This document shows, one piece after another, positions 17,993-26,911 of a stretch of 33,557 nt of DNA. The notes below the pieces were generated by a model, which worked only from the letters and a program-made list of their open reading frames with translations, did no database searches and was not told where the DNA came from. The stretch lies in the NCBI GenBank assembly GCA_030038475.1, contig JASHOU010000064.1:1-33557 (forward strand). The letters run 5' to 3'. Made by a program: the position numbers and the translations under genes. Origin of the DNA: Terriglobales bacterium. GTDB taxonomy: Bacteria > Acidobacteriota > Terriglobia > Terriglobales > Acidobacteriaceae. Numbering within the stretch: position 1 is the first letter of the stretch; every line of letters starts with the position of its first letter.

Positions 17993-18910
17993 ATGCCGGG
18001 CACACGCGGGTGGATTATTTTGGGGCTTTGGCTGACAGCTCTGGCGCTGGTCGCCCAGGCTGCCGACACACCTGCTCCGCCTGCCGCTCCAGCTCCGACT
18101 TCACATGCGCATCATAAATCCCATAAAACAACGCTGAAGCCGCTGGCCCTTCCCCCGCTGCCAAGTGGACCGCTGAGCCAGTTGCCAATGGACCAGCTTC
18201 CGGCGGTGCCAGCGCAGGTGAGCTATCAAGGCGGGTTACTGAGCATTGCGGCGCAGAACTCAACGCTGAGTGAAATTTTGGGCGATGTTCGCAAGCTGAC
18301 CGGAGCCACGATTGACATTCCTCCGGGATCGGGCGCCAATGAACGGGTGGTGGTCAGTCTAGGGCCGGGCGAGCCCAGGGATGTTCTGGCGCGACTCCTG
18401 AATGGTTCCTCGTTCAATTATGTGATGGTGGGATCCAATTCGGATCCGAAAGCGGTTGCGAGCTTGATTCTGATGGTGAAGCCGGCAACTTCGGGCGAGC
18501 CTCAGCCCGCCCCGCCGGTCGTTGCCGCCCAATACGAGACGACACCGGAGCCGCCGAGCCCATTTCGCAACGGCTTCAGGCCGCCCGAGAGATTGCATGC
18601 TTTCCCGCCACGCTCCCCAGGGGCACAGCAGGCTAACGCACAGCCGCCGAACGCCAACAACAACGCCAGTAATGACGATAAGGACGACGACGACGATAGC
18701 TCGGACGATTCCGACGATTCAGCGCAGGCGCAACCGGGTCAGCCGACGCAACCGCAGATCAACAATCCCAACAGCGATCAATCCTCAGATCAGAATCAAC
18801 CGAATGCGGGTCCGAAGACTCCGGAGCAGATTATGCAGATGTTGCAGCGGGCGCAACAACCCGGAGCTGCTCAACCCATCAATCCCAACCAGCCGCCGCC
18901 GCAGCAGTAG
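17993..18910 (+). CDS. Exported STN-domain protein with acidic, Pro/Gln/Asn-rich tail
   Basis: A 305-aa protein. The signal peptide is MPGTRGWIILGLWLTAL followed by ALVAQAAD. After a Pro/His-rich linker comes a secretin/TonB N-terminal (STN)-like domain at about residues 77-160: LLSIAAQNSTLSEILGDVRK, TGATIDIPPG, VSLGPGEPRDVLARLLNGSS and FNYVMVGS. STN domains usually sit at the front of secretins or TonB-dependent transducers; here the domain stands alone. The second half is low-complexity: a run of Asp and Ser (DDKDDDDDSSDDSDDS), then Gln/Asn/Pro-rich sequence ending NQPPPQQ, probably disordered. GGAG six nt before the ATG supports this start; the open frame extends back to 17660 only because it runs opposite the neighbouring gene. 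Confidence 0.75.
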   Translation: MPGTRGWIILGLWLTALALVAQAADTPAPPAAPAPTSHAHHKSHKTTLKPLALPPLPSGPLSQLPMDQLPAVPAQVSYQGGLLSIAAQNSTLSEILGDVRKLTGATIDIPPGSGANERVVVSLGPGEPRDVLARLLNGSSFNYVMVGSNSDPKAVASLILMVKPATSGEPQPAPPVVAAQYETTPEPPSPFRNGFRPPERLHAFPPRSPGAQQANAQPPNANNNASNDDKDDDDDSSDDSDDSAQAQPGQPTQPQINNPNSDQSSDQNQPNAGPKTPEQIMQMLQRAQQPGAAQPINPNQPPPQQ

Positions 18911-18966
18911 CTGACCTACCGTCTGGGCAAAAGAGACTAAGTTACATAAGTTGAGGTCGCGAGCGT

Positions 18967-19143
18967 TTAGTCGCCGCTGGCTGCGCCTTGACGCGCAACG
19001 AGTGCCTTGAGGGGTTTGGCTGGCCTAGAGGGATTGACTACCGCCAGAACGGCGCCAACGGCACAATATGCGCCGAAAATGCCAAGAATTACACTTAAGA
19101 TTGCAGTACTGCCGATCAAGAAACTCACAAAAAGTTCGTTCAA
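18967..19143 (-). CDS. Small membrane protein, 58 aa
   Basis: A short gene that falls below common length cut-offs. It starts with TTG at 19143, four nt after a strong ribosome site (CCAGGAG). The product begins MNELFVSFLIGSTAILSVIL and continues GIFGAYCAVGAVLAVVNPSR, giving one long or two short hydrophobic helices. The tail is short and basic (PAKPLKALVARQGAASGD). The clean hydrophobic-then-basic layout with positive-inside character and the ribosome site argue that it is real. It is transcribed divergently from uvrA. No family is recognised; similar short membrane proteins would be expected in related genomes if it is conserved. Confidence 0.65.
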   Translation of the reverse strand: MNELFVSFLIGSTAILSVILGIFGAYCAVGAVLAVVNPSRPAKPLKALVARQGAASGD

Positions 19144-19212
19144 TTTACTCCTGGCCCTTGCTCGCGGCGGCCTGTGATGCGCACGCCTGCAAACAATTTA
19201 CTGTATCCGCAT

Positions 19213-19242
19213 TTGACCGCTGTTGCTGTTAGCAACTAAGAT
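19213..19242 (+). promoter_or_regulatory. Candidate uvrA promoter with an operator-like hairpin in the spacer
   Basis: TTGACC at 19213-19218 and TAAGAT at 19237-19242 are separated by 18 bp, close to a sigma-70 promoter. The spacer contains the perfect dyad GTTGCT-GTT-AGCAAC (19222-19236), where a repressor could bind. It does not match the E. coli or B. subtilis LexA boxes. Transcription would give a leader of about 75 nt before uvrA. Confidence 0.4.
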
Positions 19243-19326
19243 ACAGAGATCGGACTGCGTTTTTCCACTCTCCAACATTTCTTAGGACCCGTCCACGTTA
19301 CGGAAGTCCAGTTTAGATTGCGGTAA

Positions 19327-22320
19327 ATGGCCATCACCACGATTTCGGTGCGCGGCGCGCGCCAGCACAATCTGAAGAATATTGACGTCGAGATTCCTCG
19401 CAACACTTTGACGGTCATTACGGGTCTGAGCGGCTCGGGGAAATCCTCGCTCGCCTTCGATACGATTTATGCCGAGGGCCAGCGGCGCTACGTGGAGACG
19501 CTTTCCGCCTACGCGCGGCAGTTTCTCGACCAGATGGAACGGCCTGACGTGGATGCGATCGATGGACTGAGCCCTTCGATTTCGATCGAGCAGAAAACCA
19601 CCAGCCGCAGCCCGCGATCGACGGTCGGCACGATCACAGAAATCTACGATTATTTGCGGCTGCTTTACTCTTCGATTGGTGTGCCGCATTGCCCAAATTG
19701 CGGCAAGCCAATTACGCGGCAGACGGCCGAGCAGATTGTGCAGCGAGTTATGGCGCTTACACCCGATGACCGGGTGATGATTATGGCGCCCATCGTGCGC
19801 GGGCGCAAGGGCGAATTCAAAAAAGAGATGGAGAAGCTGGTGCAGCACGGTTTCTCCCGCGCGCGCGTGGATGACGAGCTAGTAAATCTTGAGGATGATC
19901 TGGCGCTCGACAAGCGCAAGAATCACACCATTGAAGTAGTCGTGGATCGATTGCTGGTGAAACCCGGCATCGAACATCGCCTCGAACTTTCGGTTGGGCT
20001 GGCGATGAAGCTCGGCGGCGGGCTGGTTCTGGTAGCGGTCGTCAACGGCGACGAGACGCTTTATTCGTCGCGGCTGGCGTGTCCCGATTGCGGCATCAGC
20101 GTTCCGCAACTGGAGCCACGCTCATTCTCGTTTAATAGCGCGTATGGAGCGTGCCCCGAATGTCACGGATTGGGGAGCCGATATGATTTGGATCCGGCGA
20201 AGGTGATCGTCGACTGGTCAAAGCCGCTGCTCGATGGCGGATTAGGCCCGGGATCGGGTTCGCAGAATCTGATCCGTGGTTTGCAGTTGGTCGCGCAGGC
20301 ATATGGCCTCGATTTGACGGCACCGTTCGAGAAATTTCCCGACAAGATTCAGAACCTGCTGCTCTATGGCGAGCCGGAGCGCGGAGGCCAGCGAGCGGGA
20401 AAGACAGGGTTTCTGGGAATTCTTGGGCATCTCAAGCAGAATCTTGAAGCGTCGACCTCCGATACCTATCGCGAATATCTGCTCGATTTCATGTCGGCGA
20501 CGGAATGTCCAGTATGCCACGGCAAACGTTTGCGTCCGGAAAGCCTGGCGGTGAAAATGAACGGGATGTCGATTGCGGATTTCACCGATCTTCCGATTGC
20601 GCGTGCGCTCGATGCCGCGCGCGCAATCAAACTGACGGGCAGAGAACTGACAATAGCGGGTCGGATTGCCCACGAGATCGCCGAACGGCTCGAATTTTTG
20701 CACAACGTTGGATTGGGCTATCTGTCGCTGGGGCGATCGGCGGCGACACTTTCAGGCGGGGAGGGCCAGCGCATTCGTCTGGCCACGCAGATCGGATCGA
20801 AGCTGCGCGGCGTGCTTTACGTTCTCGATGAACCTTCGATTGGTCTGCATCACCGCGACAACGGGCGTTTGCTGGCTGCGCTCGAAAATCTGCGCGATCT
20901 GGGCAATACGGTGCTGGTAGTGGAGCACGACGAAGAAACCATCCGCCGCGCCGATTATGTGATCGATCTTGGTCCCGGCGCCGGCCGTCATGGCGGAGCG
21001 CTGGTTGCGAGTGGAACGCCGACGGAGATCATGGCGGCTGCGGGCTCGCTGACTGGAGCGTATATTTCCGGACGGCAGAGGATCGCGATGCTCGATCAGC
21101 GGCGAAGCCCGAATGGAAAAGCCATCGCGGTTTTGGGCGCGCGTGAGAATAACCTGAAGAATCTCGATATCGTGTTTCCGCTCGGCGTGATGACCGTGGT
21201 CACAGGCGTTTCCGGTTCCGGCAAATCGACTTTGGTGAATGACATTTTGTATCGAGCGCTGGCGCGGCAGCTGTATCGTTCGCGCGAAGAACCGGGTGCG
21301 CACAAAGCCATCAGCGGCGCGGAGCTGATCGACAAAGTGATTCGCATCGACCAGTCACCGATTGGGCGCACACCGCGCTCGAATCCGGCGACGTACACGG
21401 GAATTTTTGCGGCGATTCGCGATTTGTACGCGATGCTGCCGGAATCGCGCGAGCGCGGATACAAGCCCGGACGCTTCTCGTTCAACGTCCCCGGTGGACG
21501 GTGTGAGGCTTGCCAGGGCGAGGGGCAGCGGCGGATCGAAATGAATTTTCTGCCCGACGTCTATGTGCAGTGCGAAGTCTGCGGCGGACGCAGGTATAAC
21601 CAGGAAACGCTCACCGTTTGTTACAACGGCTATTCGATTGCCGACCTGCTGGAGATGCCAGTGGCAGACGCGCTGAAGATCTTGGAGAACATTCCGCAGG
21701 TTAAGCAGAAGCTGCAAACGCTGGTCGATGTTGGCCTGGGATACATTCATCAGGGGCAATCTGCGGTGACGCTTTCGGGCGGAGAGGCGCAGCGAATCAA
21801 GCTGGCGCGCGAACTGGGCAAACGGCAAACGGGAAAGACGTTGTATTTGCTGGATGAGCCGACGACGGGTTTGCACTTCGACGACGTCCGCAAGCTGCTC
21901 GACGTGCTGCATCGGCTCACCGATCTCGGAAACACGGTCATTATTATTGAGCACAATCTGGATGTGATTCGGAACGCGGATTGGATTCTGGATCTTGGCC
22001 CCGAAGGCGGAGAAGAAGGCGGACGGATTGTTGCGCAAGGCACGCCCGAGCAAGTTGCGCGCGTGAAAAAGTCATATACAGGCCAGGCGCTGAGCGCCTA
22101 TTTCCATAGCTCGGAAAAGAATGGTTCAGACAAGAATGGCTCGGAGAAGAATGGCTCGCGCAGGAATGGCGCAAAGAACGGACACGAGAAAAATGGGACG
22201 GCGAAAAATGAACTGGCGAAGAGCGACGCATTGAGGGATAAGTCGGAGAAAAATGGAACGGAAAAAGATGGCTTAGTAAAAAGCGCGCTGACACCGGATG
22301 GCGCCGGAGAATCGGCGTGA
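19327..22320 (+). CDS. uvrA: Excinuclease ABC subunit A with a repetitive C-terminal tail
   Basis: DNA-damage recognition ATPase of nucleotide excision repair, working with UvrB and UvrC. The 997-aa protein has both ABC modules: Walker A GLSGSGKS at 33-40 and [10 protein letters not shown] in the second half, and signatures [12 protein letters not shown] and [12 protein letters not shown] each followed by a Walker B region ending LDEP. Zinc-finger cysteines are seen as CPDC with CPECHGLG, and CEACQGEG with [10 protein letters not shown]. The usual protein is about 940-950 aa; here some 65 extra residues follow SAYFHS. They consist of degenerate repeats of E/D-K-N-G-S/T (DNA unit of 15 bp), highly charged and probably disordered. 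The ATG at 19327 begins the conserved sequence; its ribosome site is weak. The stop overlaps the next gene's GTG. Confidence 0.97.
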   Translation: MAITTISVRGARQHNLKNIDVEIPRNTLTVITGLSGSGKSSLAFDTIYAEGQRRYVETLSAYARQFLDQMERPDVDAIDGLSPSISIEQKTTSRSPRSTVGTITEIYDYLRLLYSSIGVPHCPNCGKPITRQTAEQIVQRVMALTPDDRVMIMAPIVRGRKGEFKKEMEKLVQHGFSRARVDDELVNLEDDLALDKRKNHTIEVVVDRLLVKPGIEHRLELSVGLAMKLGGGLVLVAVVNGDETLYSSRLACPDCGISVPQLEPRSFSFNSAYGACPECHGLGSRYDLDPAKVIVDWSKPLLDGGLGPGSGSQNLIRGLQLVAQAYGLDLTAPFEKFPDKIQNLLLYGEPERGGQRAGKTGFLGILGHLKQNLEASTSDTYREYLLDFMSATECPVCHGKRLRPESLAVKMNGMSIADFTDLPIARALDAARAIKLTGRELTIAGRIAHEIAERLEFLHNVGLGYLSLGRSAATLSGGEGQRIRLATQIGSKLRGVLYVLDEPSIGLHHRDNGRLLAALENLRDLGNTVLVVEHDEETIRRADYVIDLGPGAGRHGGALVASGTPTEIMAAAGSLTGAYISGRQRIAMLDQRRSPNGKAIAVLGARENNLKNLDIVFPLGVMTVVTGVSGSGKSTLVNDILYRALARQLYRSREEPGAHKAISGAELIDKVIRIDQSPIGRTPRSNPATYTGIFAAIRDLYAMLPESRERGYKPGRFSFNVPGGRCEACQGEGQRRIEMNFLPDVYVQCEVCGGRRYNQETLTVCYNGYSIADLLEMPVADALKILENIPQVKQKLQTLVDVGLGYIHQGQSAVTLSGGEAQRIKLARELGKRQTGKTLYLLDEPTTGLHFDDVRKLLDVLHRLTDLGNTVIIIEHNLDVIRNADWILDLGPEGGEEGGRIVAQGTPEQVARVKKSYTGQALSAYFHSSEKNGSDKNGSEKNGSRRNGAKNGHEKNGTAKNELAKSDALRDKSEKNGTEKDGLVKSALTPDGAGESA

Positions 22321-23240
22321 ACTCACTGCCCAAAGATCTGCCCGAGGAGACGCCTGACAATACGCCCGGGGATACGCTCAACGCTACGACCGAGAATCGC
22401 ACGGCGCTGCCGCCGGGTATGGATACGACGCCGCGCGCCGAAGTCGGCCAGCCGTGGGAAATAGGTTCGGCTGAGCGTATTCCAGCTGCGATGATTTCCG
22501 CCGCGGTTCCAGATCCGGTGTGGAATGGCTGGGACATCGTTCGGCTCACGATACTGGCTCTGGTCGCGCTTTTCGTCGGCGTGTTTGCTGTATTATTCGC
22601 GGCGCACTTCTGGTTGTTTCCCAAGAGTGGGTTAGGCGATATCGCGCGCATGCCGTTGGTGATCGTTGCCGGACAATCGGTCGCGTACCTACTGATTCTG
22701 GCGTATATGTATGTTCTGGTGACGCGCGAGCGGCGGCGTCCCGATTTTTGGCGCGCCATTCACTGGAACTGGCCCGCGAATCTTTTGGCCTACGTGTTGG
22801 CGGGCTTTGTGCTGGCGGTGGGGCTGCAAGGCCTGGCGCATCTGTTGCCGATTCCGCGGCAGTTGCCGGTCGACGCCTTTTTTCAAACTTCGGCCGAAGC
22901 GTGGGCGCTAAGTCTCCTGAGCATTACGCTCGCGCCGCTGATGGAAGAGCTTTTTTTTCGCGGCTTTCTCTATCCCGTGCTGGCGCGGAGCATCGGCGTG
23001 CCAGTAGCCATTTTGCTAACCGCGTCCGGCTTCGCGGTGCTGCATGGCGCGCAGCTGATGTTCTCCTGGGGACCGGTGCTGGTGATTTTTCTGGTCGGCG
23101 TGGTCTTGACCATGGTGCGAGCGAAGACAAATTCGGTGGCTGCCAGCGTGGTGGTTCACATGGCCTATAACGGGACGATTTCTGTGGCTATGTTCGCGGC
23201 AACGGATGGATTCCGGCATCTGAACAAACTGAATCAGTGA
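22317..23240 (+). CDS. CPBP-family intramembrane metalloprotease
   Basis: A 307-aa membrane protein of the CPBP/Abi (type II CAAX protease-like) family. A hydrophilic N-terminus of about 70 residues precedes hydrophobic helices near 75-100, 112-136, 154-176, 195-208, 226-242 and 252-266. The glutamic-type catalytic motifs are complete: EE at 210-211 with Arg215 ([12 protein letters not shown]), His243 (VLHGAQL), and His281 with Asn285 (VHMAYNG). Such proteins cleave peptides or proteins inside the membrane, with roles from bacteriocin immunity to signalling; nothing here narrows that. It starts with GTG inside the uvrA stop (GTGA overlap), so it is translationally coupled to uvrA. A functional link to repair is not obvious. 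Confidence 0.88.
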   Translation: MNSLPKDLPEETPDNTPGDTLNATTENRTALPPGMDTTPRAEVGQPWEIGSAERIPAAMISAAVPDPVWNGWDIVRLTILALVALFVGVFAVLFAAHFWLFPKSGLGDIARMPLVIVAGQSVAYLLILAYMYVLVTRERRRPDFWRAIHWNWPANLLAYVLAGFVLAVGLQGLAHLLPIPRQLPVDAFFQTSAEAWALSLLSITLAPLMEELFFRGFLYPVLARSIGVPVAILLTASGFAVLHGAQLMFSWGPVLVIFLVGVVLTMVRAKTNSVAASVVVHMAYNGTISVAMFAATDGFRHLNKLNQ

Positions 23241-23245
23241 AAAAG

Positions 23246-23449
23246 GCAGGTCTCATGTGTTAGGTCTTAGTTCTTAGTGTCAACCGAGTTGTGGCTTACC
23301 GGCGGCTTCCGAATTCGCATTGGGCGCAGAAAGGCGGAAACCACAGGGTACACGCGGTTCACGGAGCGAATCGGAGACTTAGTCGGAGTTGTCCTAAGAC
23401 CTAACATCTAATATGTGAGACCTAAGACCTGACACCTGATACCTGATCT
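23246..23449. repeat. Composite repeat: inverted heptad arrays around a class-2 repeat
   Basis: Five 7-bp units at 23246-23280 (TTAGGTC, TTAGTTC and similar) are matched in inverted orientation by eight exact-period units at 23394-23449 (consensus CTAAGAC/CTGATAC). The 113-bp spacer holds a class-2 repeat at 23339-23368. The right-hand array stops 3 nt before the pyrE ATG. The whole CPBP-pyrE gap consists of this structure. Confidence 0.75.
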
Positions 23450-23452
23450 TTC

Positions 23453-24052
23453 ATGTCTACTGCGCGACAAGAACTGTTGGAGATGCTGGCGCACCAATCG
23501 TTTCGCCTGGGCGAGTTTCAGTTATCATCGGGCGGGACCAGCGACTATTACATCGACTGTCGCACCACTACGCTCGACGCCCGTGGAGCGCAGTTGACAG
23601 GTCAAGTCTTTCTCGACGCCGTTCGCGAGCAGGGATGGGACGCTGAGGCTATCGGCGGAATGACGATGGGCGCCGACCCCATTGTTGTCGCGGTGGCTGT
23701 GACCAGCGGAACGCTGCACGGGTTTCTTGTGCGCAAGGCGGAAAAGCAGCACGGCACGGGACAGCGCATTGAAGGCTTCCGCGAAAAGGGCGCGCGGGTG
23801 GTGATTGTGGATGACGTCTGCACCACGGGATCGTCGACGGTGCAGGCGATTGAAGCGGCGCGCGAATTTGGTTTTGAGGTGATCGGCGCGTTGTGCCTGG
23901 TGGAGCGTCAGGAGGCGCGCGGGCGTCCGAATGTGGAGAAAGCTGCGTCGCCGGCGAGATTTATTTCGATTTTCACGGCGAACGATGTACGGAGAAAGCA
24001 TTTGGCGGCTGTCCCTAACAGCGAACGACTAGCGACCAAAACTAACGACTAA
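23453..24052 (+). CDS. pyrE: Orotate phosphoribosyltransferase
   Basis: Converts orotate and PRPP to orotidine monophosphate in pyrimidine synthesis. The 199-aa protein shows the N-terminal substrate region FQLSSGGTSDYYIDCR, the catalytic-loop region VRKAEKQHGTGQRIEG with its conserved Lys and His, and the PRPP-binding motif VVIVDDVCTTGSST. The family core closes with SIFTANDVR; the last dozen residues (NSERLATKTND) are encoded by a heptad-repeat array that runs over the stop codon, so the tail is probably neutral. The ATG at 23453 is the first start after the upstream array, and no ribosome site is evident. Other pyr genes are not adjacent; mtnA follows after 10 nt. Confidence 0.95.
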   Translation: MSTARQELLEMLAHQSFRLGEFQLSSGGTSDYYIDCRTTTLDARGAQLTGQVFLDAVREQGWDAEAIGGMTMGADPIVVAVAVTSGTLHGFLVRKAEKQHGTGQRIEGFREKGARVVIVDDVCTTGSSTVQAIEAAREFGFEVIGALCLVERQEARGRPNVEKAASPARFISIFTANDVRRKHLAAVPNSERLATKTND

Positions 24053-24062
24053 CGACTAACTC
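24015..24062. repeat. Heptad array spanning the pyrE stop and ending at the mtnA start
   Basis: Seven tandem units, six of 7 bp and one of 6 bp, with consensus CTAACGA. The last unit ends immediately before the mtnA ATG at 24063. The pyrE stop codon (24050-24052) lies inside the array. Confidence 0.8.
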
Positions 24063-25115
24063 ATGATTCAAACTTTAGAATGGACCGAATCCGGCGTCGT
24101 CTTCATTGATCAGACGAAGCTGCCTACAGAAGAAATTTACGTAACTTGCGCCACGCATGAGCATGTCGCGGATGCGATTCGCAACATGGTTGTGCGCGGA
24201 GCGCCAGCGATTGGCGTGGCGGCGGCGATGGGCATTGCGCTCGGCGCGAAGAATTCGCAGGCGCGAAATGCCGCCGATTTCAAAAAAGAGTTCGATCAGA
24301 TTTGCGAAACCATCCGCCGGACGCGGCCGACTGCGGTCAATCTGTTCTGGGCGATCCGCCGCATGAAGGAGAAATTTGAATCGGTGCGCAGCCGTCCCGT
24401 GACGCAGATCCAGCAGGCGCTGATTGAAGAAGCGCAGCGCATGCATGCCGAAGACATCGCGGCGAATCAAGCGATGGGGCGGCACGGCGCAACCCTGATG
24501 CCGGCGAGCGGAGGCGTGCTCACGCACTGCAACGCGGGCGCGCTCGCGACCGCAGGTTATGGCACTGCGCTCGGCGTGATTCGCGCGGCGGTCGAGCAGG
24601 GAAAGAAAATTCATGTTTATGCCGACGAGACGCGTCCGTTTCTGCAAGGCTCGCGGCTGACGGCGTGGGAGCTGACGAAAGACGGCATCCCGACGACCGT
24701 CGTCTCCGACAACATGGCTGGAGTCATGATGCAGCAAGGCAGAATCGGAGCCATCGTGGTTGGCGCCGACCGCATCGCCGCCAACGGAGACGTAGCCAAT
24801 AAAATCGGCACTTACACCGTGGCTGTGCTCGCCCGGGAGCACGGCATTCCGTTCTATGTGGCTGCGCCGATTTCGACGGTCGATCTCGAATGCCCCGACG
24901 GTAGCAAGATTCCCATCGAGCAGCGCAACAAGAAAGAAGTCACGCACATTGCCGGCAAGCAAATGACGCCCGACGGTGTCGAAATCGAGAACCCCGCGTT
25001 CGATGTAACGCCCGCAAAATACGTAGCCGCCATCATCACTGAGCGCGGCATCGCACGTGCCCCGTATGAAAAATCACTGCGCGAGCTGGCCGCAGAGATT
25101 CCGACGCATGCCTGA
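24063..25115 (+). CDS. mtnA: S-methyl-5-thioribose-1-phosphate isomerase
   Basis: Isomerises methylthioribose-1-phosphate to methylthioribulose-1-phosphate in the methionine salvage pathway. The 350-aa protein has the family marks: [13 protein letters not shown], the catalytic cysteine Cys156 in [37 protein letters not shown], the catalytic Asp236 in [19 protein letters not shown], and [12 protein letters not shown]. The length agrees with the bacterial enzyme and distinguishes it from the related eIF2B and ribose-1,5-bisphosphate isomerase families. The start is the ATG right after a heptad array; no ribosome site is seen, so translation may be coupled to pyrE, whose stop lies 10 nt upstream. 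Other mtn genes are not in the window. Confidence 0.94.
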   Translation: MIQTLEWTESGVVFIDQTKLPTEEIYVTCATHEHVADAIRNMVVRGAPAIGVAAAMGIALGAKNSQARNAADFKKEFDQICETIRRTRPTAVNLFWAIRRMKEKFESVRSRPVTQIQQALIEEAQRMHAEDIAANQAMGRHGATLMPASGGVLTHCNAGALATAGYGTALGVIRAAVEQGKKIHVYADETRPFLQGSRLTAWELTKDGIPTTVVSDNMAGVMMQQGRIGAIVVGADRIAANGDVANKIGTYTVAVLAREHGIPFYVAAPISTVDLECPDGSKIPIEQRNKKEVTHIAGKQMTPDGVEIENPAFDVTPAKYVAAIITERGIARAPYEKSLRELAAEIPTHA

Positions 25116-25725
25116 AGAGTGCGGACCCCTGTCACCGCCCGGTCCCGAAGCCGAATCATTAACCGAATAATCCAGCGAGCGTGCCGGACGAGCGCGGCAA
25201 TGTCCAAAAGCCGCATCCAGCGCCAGTTTGAACCCGGAACTGGAAATCTCAATTGACACTAAGGTCTATAATAGAGATTAAGTTCATCATGACAATGGAG
25301 CAGCTTTACCGATATCTCCTTTTCTCACCATAACTCCTTGACTAAATGGCGTACGGCGCACTCAGCAAGATTCAAATCGGGATATCGCTGTAGAAATGGC
25401 CGCTTTGTTTTCAATGTTATTGAGGCTCTTTTTAATAAGTCATTTGGAATCTATATTTTGCCGAAGTGCTGGCACGTAAATCGTTGATTCTAAAGATAAA
25501 TCTGTCGACAGTTTTTGCATAACTACTTTAGAATCAATACTTTGAAATTAAGTCATTTAAAATGAATATTTTGAACAAAAAGGGGGGGGAGGGGGGGGGT
25601 ACCCCCGAAGCACAACCATCATTCCAGATCATGCGCCCCGCCAACCGGCCTGAAGGATTCAATCTCAATCCCACTCAATCTACAGTTCGGTTTTCCACCC
25701 ACCCATAAAAGGCGCAAAGAACTTC
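25116..25725. other. 610-bp gap, partly AT-rich, upstream of murG
   Basis: The first 140 bp are GC-rich and featureless. From about 25250 the composition changes sharply to AT-rich. TTGACA (25253-25258) and TATAAT (25267-25272) occur with only 8 bp between them, too close for a normal promoter pair. A 14-codon open frame (MTMEQLYRYLLFSP, 25290-25334) follows; another frame then stays open for about 50 codons without a start codon. The repeat island 25437-25610 is listed separately. The murG promoter is not evident. Confidence 0.45.
25437..25610. repeat. AT-rich repeat island ending in long G runs
   Basis: Two direct repeats of 24 bp (25437-25460 and 25550-25573, 20 of 24 identical, sharing AAGTCATTT and ATATTTTG) flank a perfect 12-bp inverted repeat, TTGATTCTAAAG at 25484-25495 and its complement at 25526-25537. 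The loop contains the palindrome CTGTCGACAG (25502-25511). The island ends with G8-A-G9 (25582-25599) and the palindrome GGGGGTACCCCC. It has no coding sequence and stands out by composition. Confidence 0.6.
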
Positions 25726-26799
25726 ATGCGCATCATCATTGCGGGCGGCGGAACGGGCGGGCACGTTATTCCGGCACTGGCCATCGCTCAGCAACTCAAG
25801 AAGCAATTTGACGCGGAGATTCTATTCATCGGGACGGCGCGCGGCATTGAGACGCGGCTGGTGCCGCAGGCGGGGTTTGCTCTGGAGTTGATTCAGGTGG
25901 GCGCGCTGAAAAATGTCAGCCTGATGACTCGCGCGAAGACAATGTTGGATTTGCCGCGCGCGATTGCGGCTTCTTCGCGGATGCTTTCCGAATTCGATCC
26001 TGAAGTGGTGATCGGAGTCGGTGGTTACGCCTCTGGGCCGGCGATGGTGGCGGCGATTCGGCGACGTCTTCCGACGCTAGCGTTTGAACCGAACGTGGTG
26101 CCGGGATTTGCCAATCGCATGATCGCTCGCTGGGTTTCGGCGGCGGCGGTGCATTTTGAAGAAACTTGCCGTTATTTTCCCAACTGCAAAGTGACGGGGG
26201 TTCCGGTGCGGGCGGCATTTTTTTCCATTCCAACAGGAGACTTTTCGGCTAGCGGTGCGCCTACGGTGCTCGTTTTTGGAGGCAGTCAGGGTGCGCACGC
26301 CATCAATCGGGCAATTTTGGAATCACTGCCAGGATTGCGCACCAGGGTTCCTGGACTCCATATCATCCATCAGACGGGCCAGCGCGACTATGACCACGTG
26401 CTGGCTGCTTACCGGCAGTCGGGGATTTCGAGCGAAGTGCACAAGTTCATCGACGACATGCCGGCGATGTTTGCGCGTGCGGATCTGCTCGTCTGCCGCT
26501 CGGGTGCAAGCACAGTAGCTGAGATTGCGGCGGCGGGCAAGCCGGCGATTTTTGTGCCGTTTCCGGCTGCGGCCGACGATCACCAGAACGTGAATGCGCG
26601 GGCGCTCGAACGAGCCGGGGCCGCGGTGGTGGTGGAGGAAAACAATCTGGAAGCGGCGTATCTGGTGGATACAATTGCGGCCCTGATTGGCGATGCGGCG
26701 CGGCTGCGGACGATGGCGGCGGCGGCAAAGTCGCTGGCGCATCCGAAGGCGGTAGAGGAGATTGCGGAGATGGTGAGAAATCTAGCCAATCCCGAATGA
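25726..26799 (+). CDS. murG: UDP-GlcNAc:undecaprenyl-PP-MurNAc-pentapeptide transferase
   Basis: Adds N-acetylglucosamine to lipid I to form lipid II on the inner face of the cytoplasmic membrane. The 357-aa GT-B glycosyltransferase has the N-terminal [13 protein letters not shown] loop, the second glycine motif [22 protein letters not shown], the glycine-rich [12 protein letters not shown], and the UDP-binding C-terminal region [20 protein letters not shown] followed by [12 protein letters not shown]. All expected motifs are present. It heads the visible division/cell-wall block, but ftsW, its usual upstream neighbour, is missing. The start at 25726 places the family sequence [12 protein letters not shown] directly at the N-terminus; the ribosome site is weak. 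Confidence 0.96.
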   Translation: MRIIIAGGGTGGHVIPALAIAQQLKKQFDAEILFIGTARGIETRLVPQAGFALELIQVGALKNVSLMTRAKTMLDLPRAIAASSRMLSEFDPEVVIGVGGYASGPAMVAAIRRRLPTLAFEPNVVPGFANRMIARWVSAAAVHFEETCRYFPNCKVTGVPVRAAFFSIPTGDFSASGAPTVLVFGGSQGAHAINRAILESLPGLRTRVPGLHIIHQTGQRDYDHVLAAYRQSGISSEVHKFIDDMPAMFARADLLVCRSGASTVAEIAAAGKPAIFVPFPAAADDHQNVNARALERAGAAVVVEENNLEAAYLVDTIAALIGDAARLRTMAAAAKSLAHPKAVEEIAEMVRNLANPE

Positions 26800-26861
26800 G
26801 ATCGTGAACGCCGGAGATCGCTGACCGCGCCAGGAAATTTCAGAAGACCAGCTTAAGGTTT

Positions 26862-26891
26862 CCTCGGCGCTCTCTGCGTCTCGGCGGTGAG
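26862..26891. repeat. Class-2 short repeat, reverse orientation
   Basis: CTCTCTGCGTCTCGGCGGTGA and flanking bases follow the period-9 pattern of the copies at 4820-4843 and 23339-23368. It fills the middle of the murG-murC gap. Confidence 0.4.
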
Positions 26892-26911
26892 ATCGTCTAT
26901 CATCAGTTCTC

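Noticed and set aside
19222-19236. Possible LexA (SOS) box before uvrA
   Set aside because: The dyad GTTGCT-GTT-AGCAAC does not match CTGT-N8-ACAG or CGAAC-N4-GTTC; it is kept only as an unidentified operator candidate.
23394-23449. Regular repeats that might suggest a CRISPR array
   Set aside because: Units are only 7 bp and adjoin without spacers; no cas gene is nearby.
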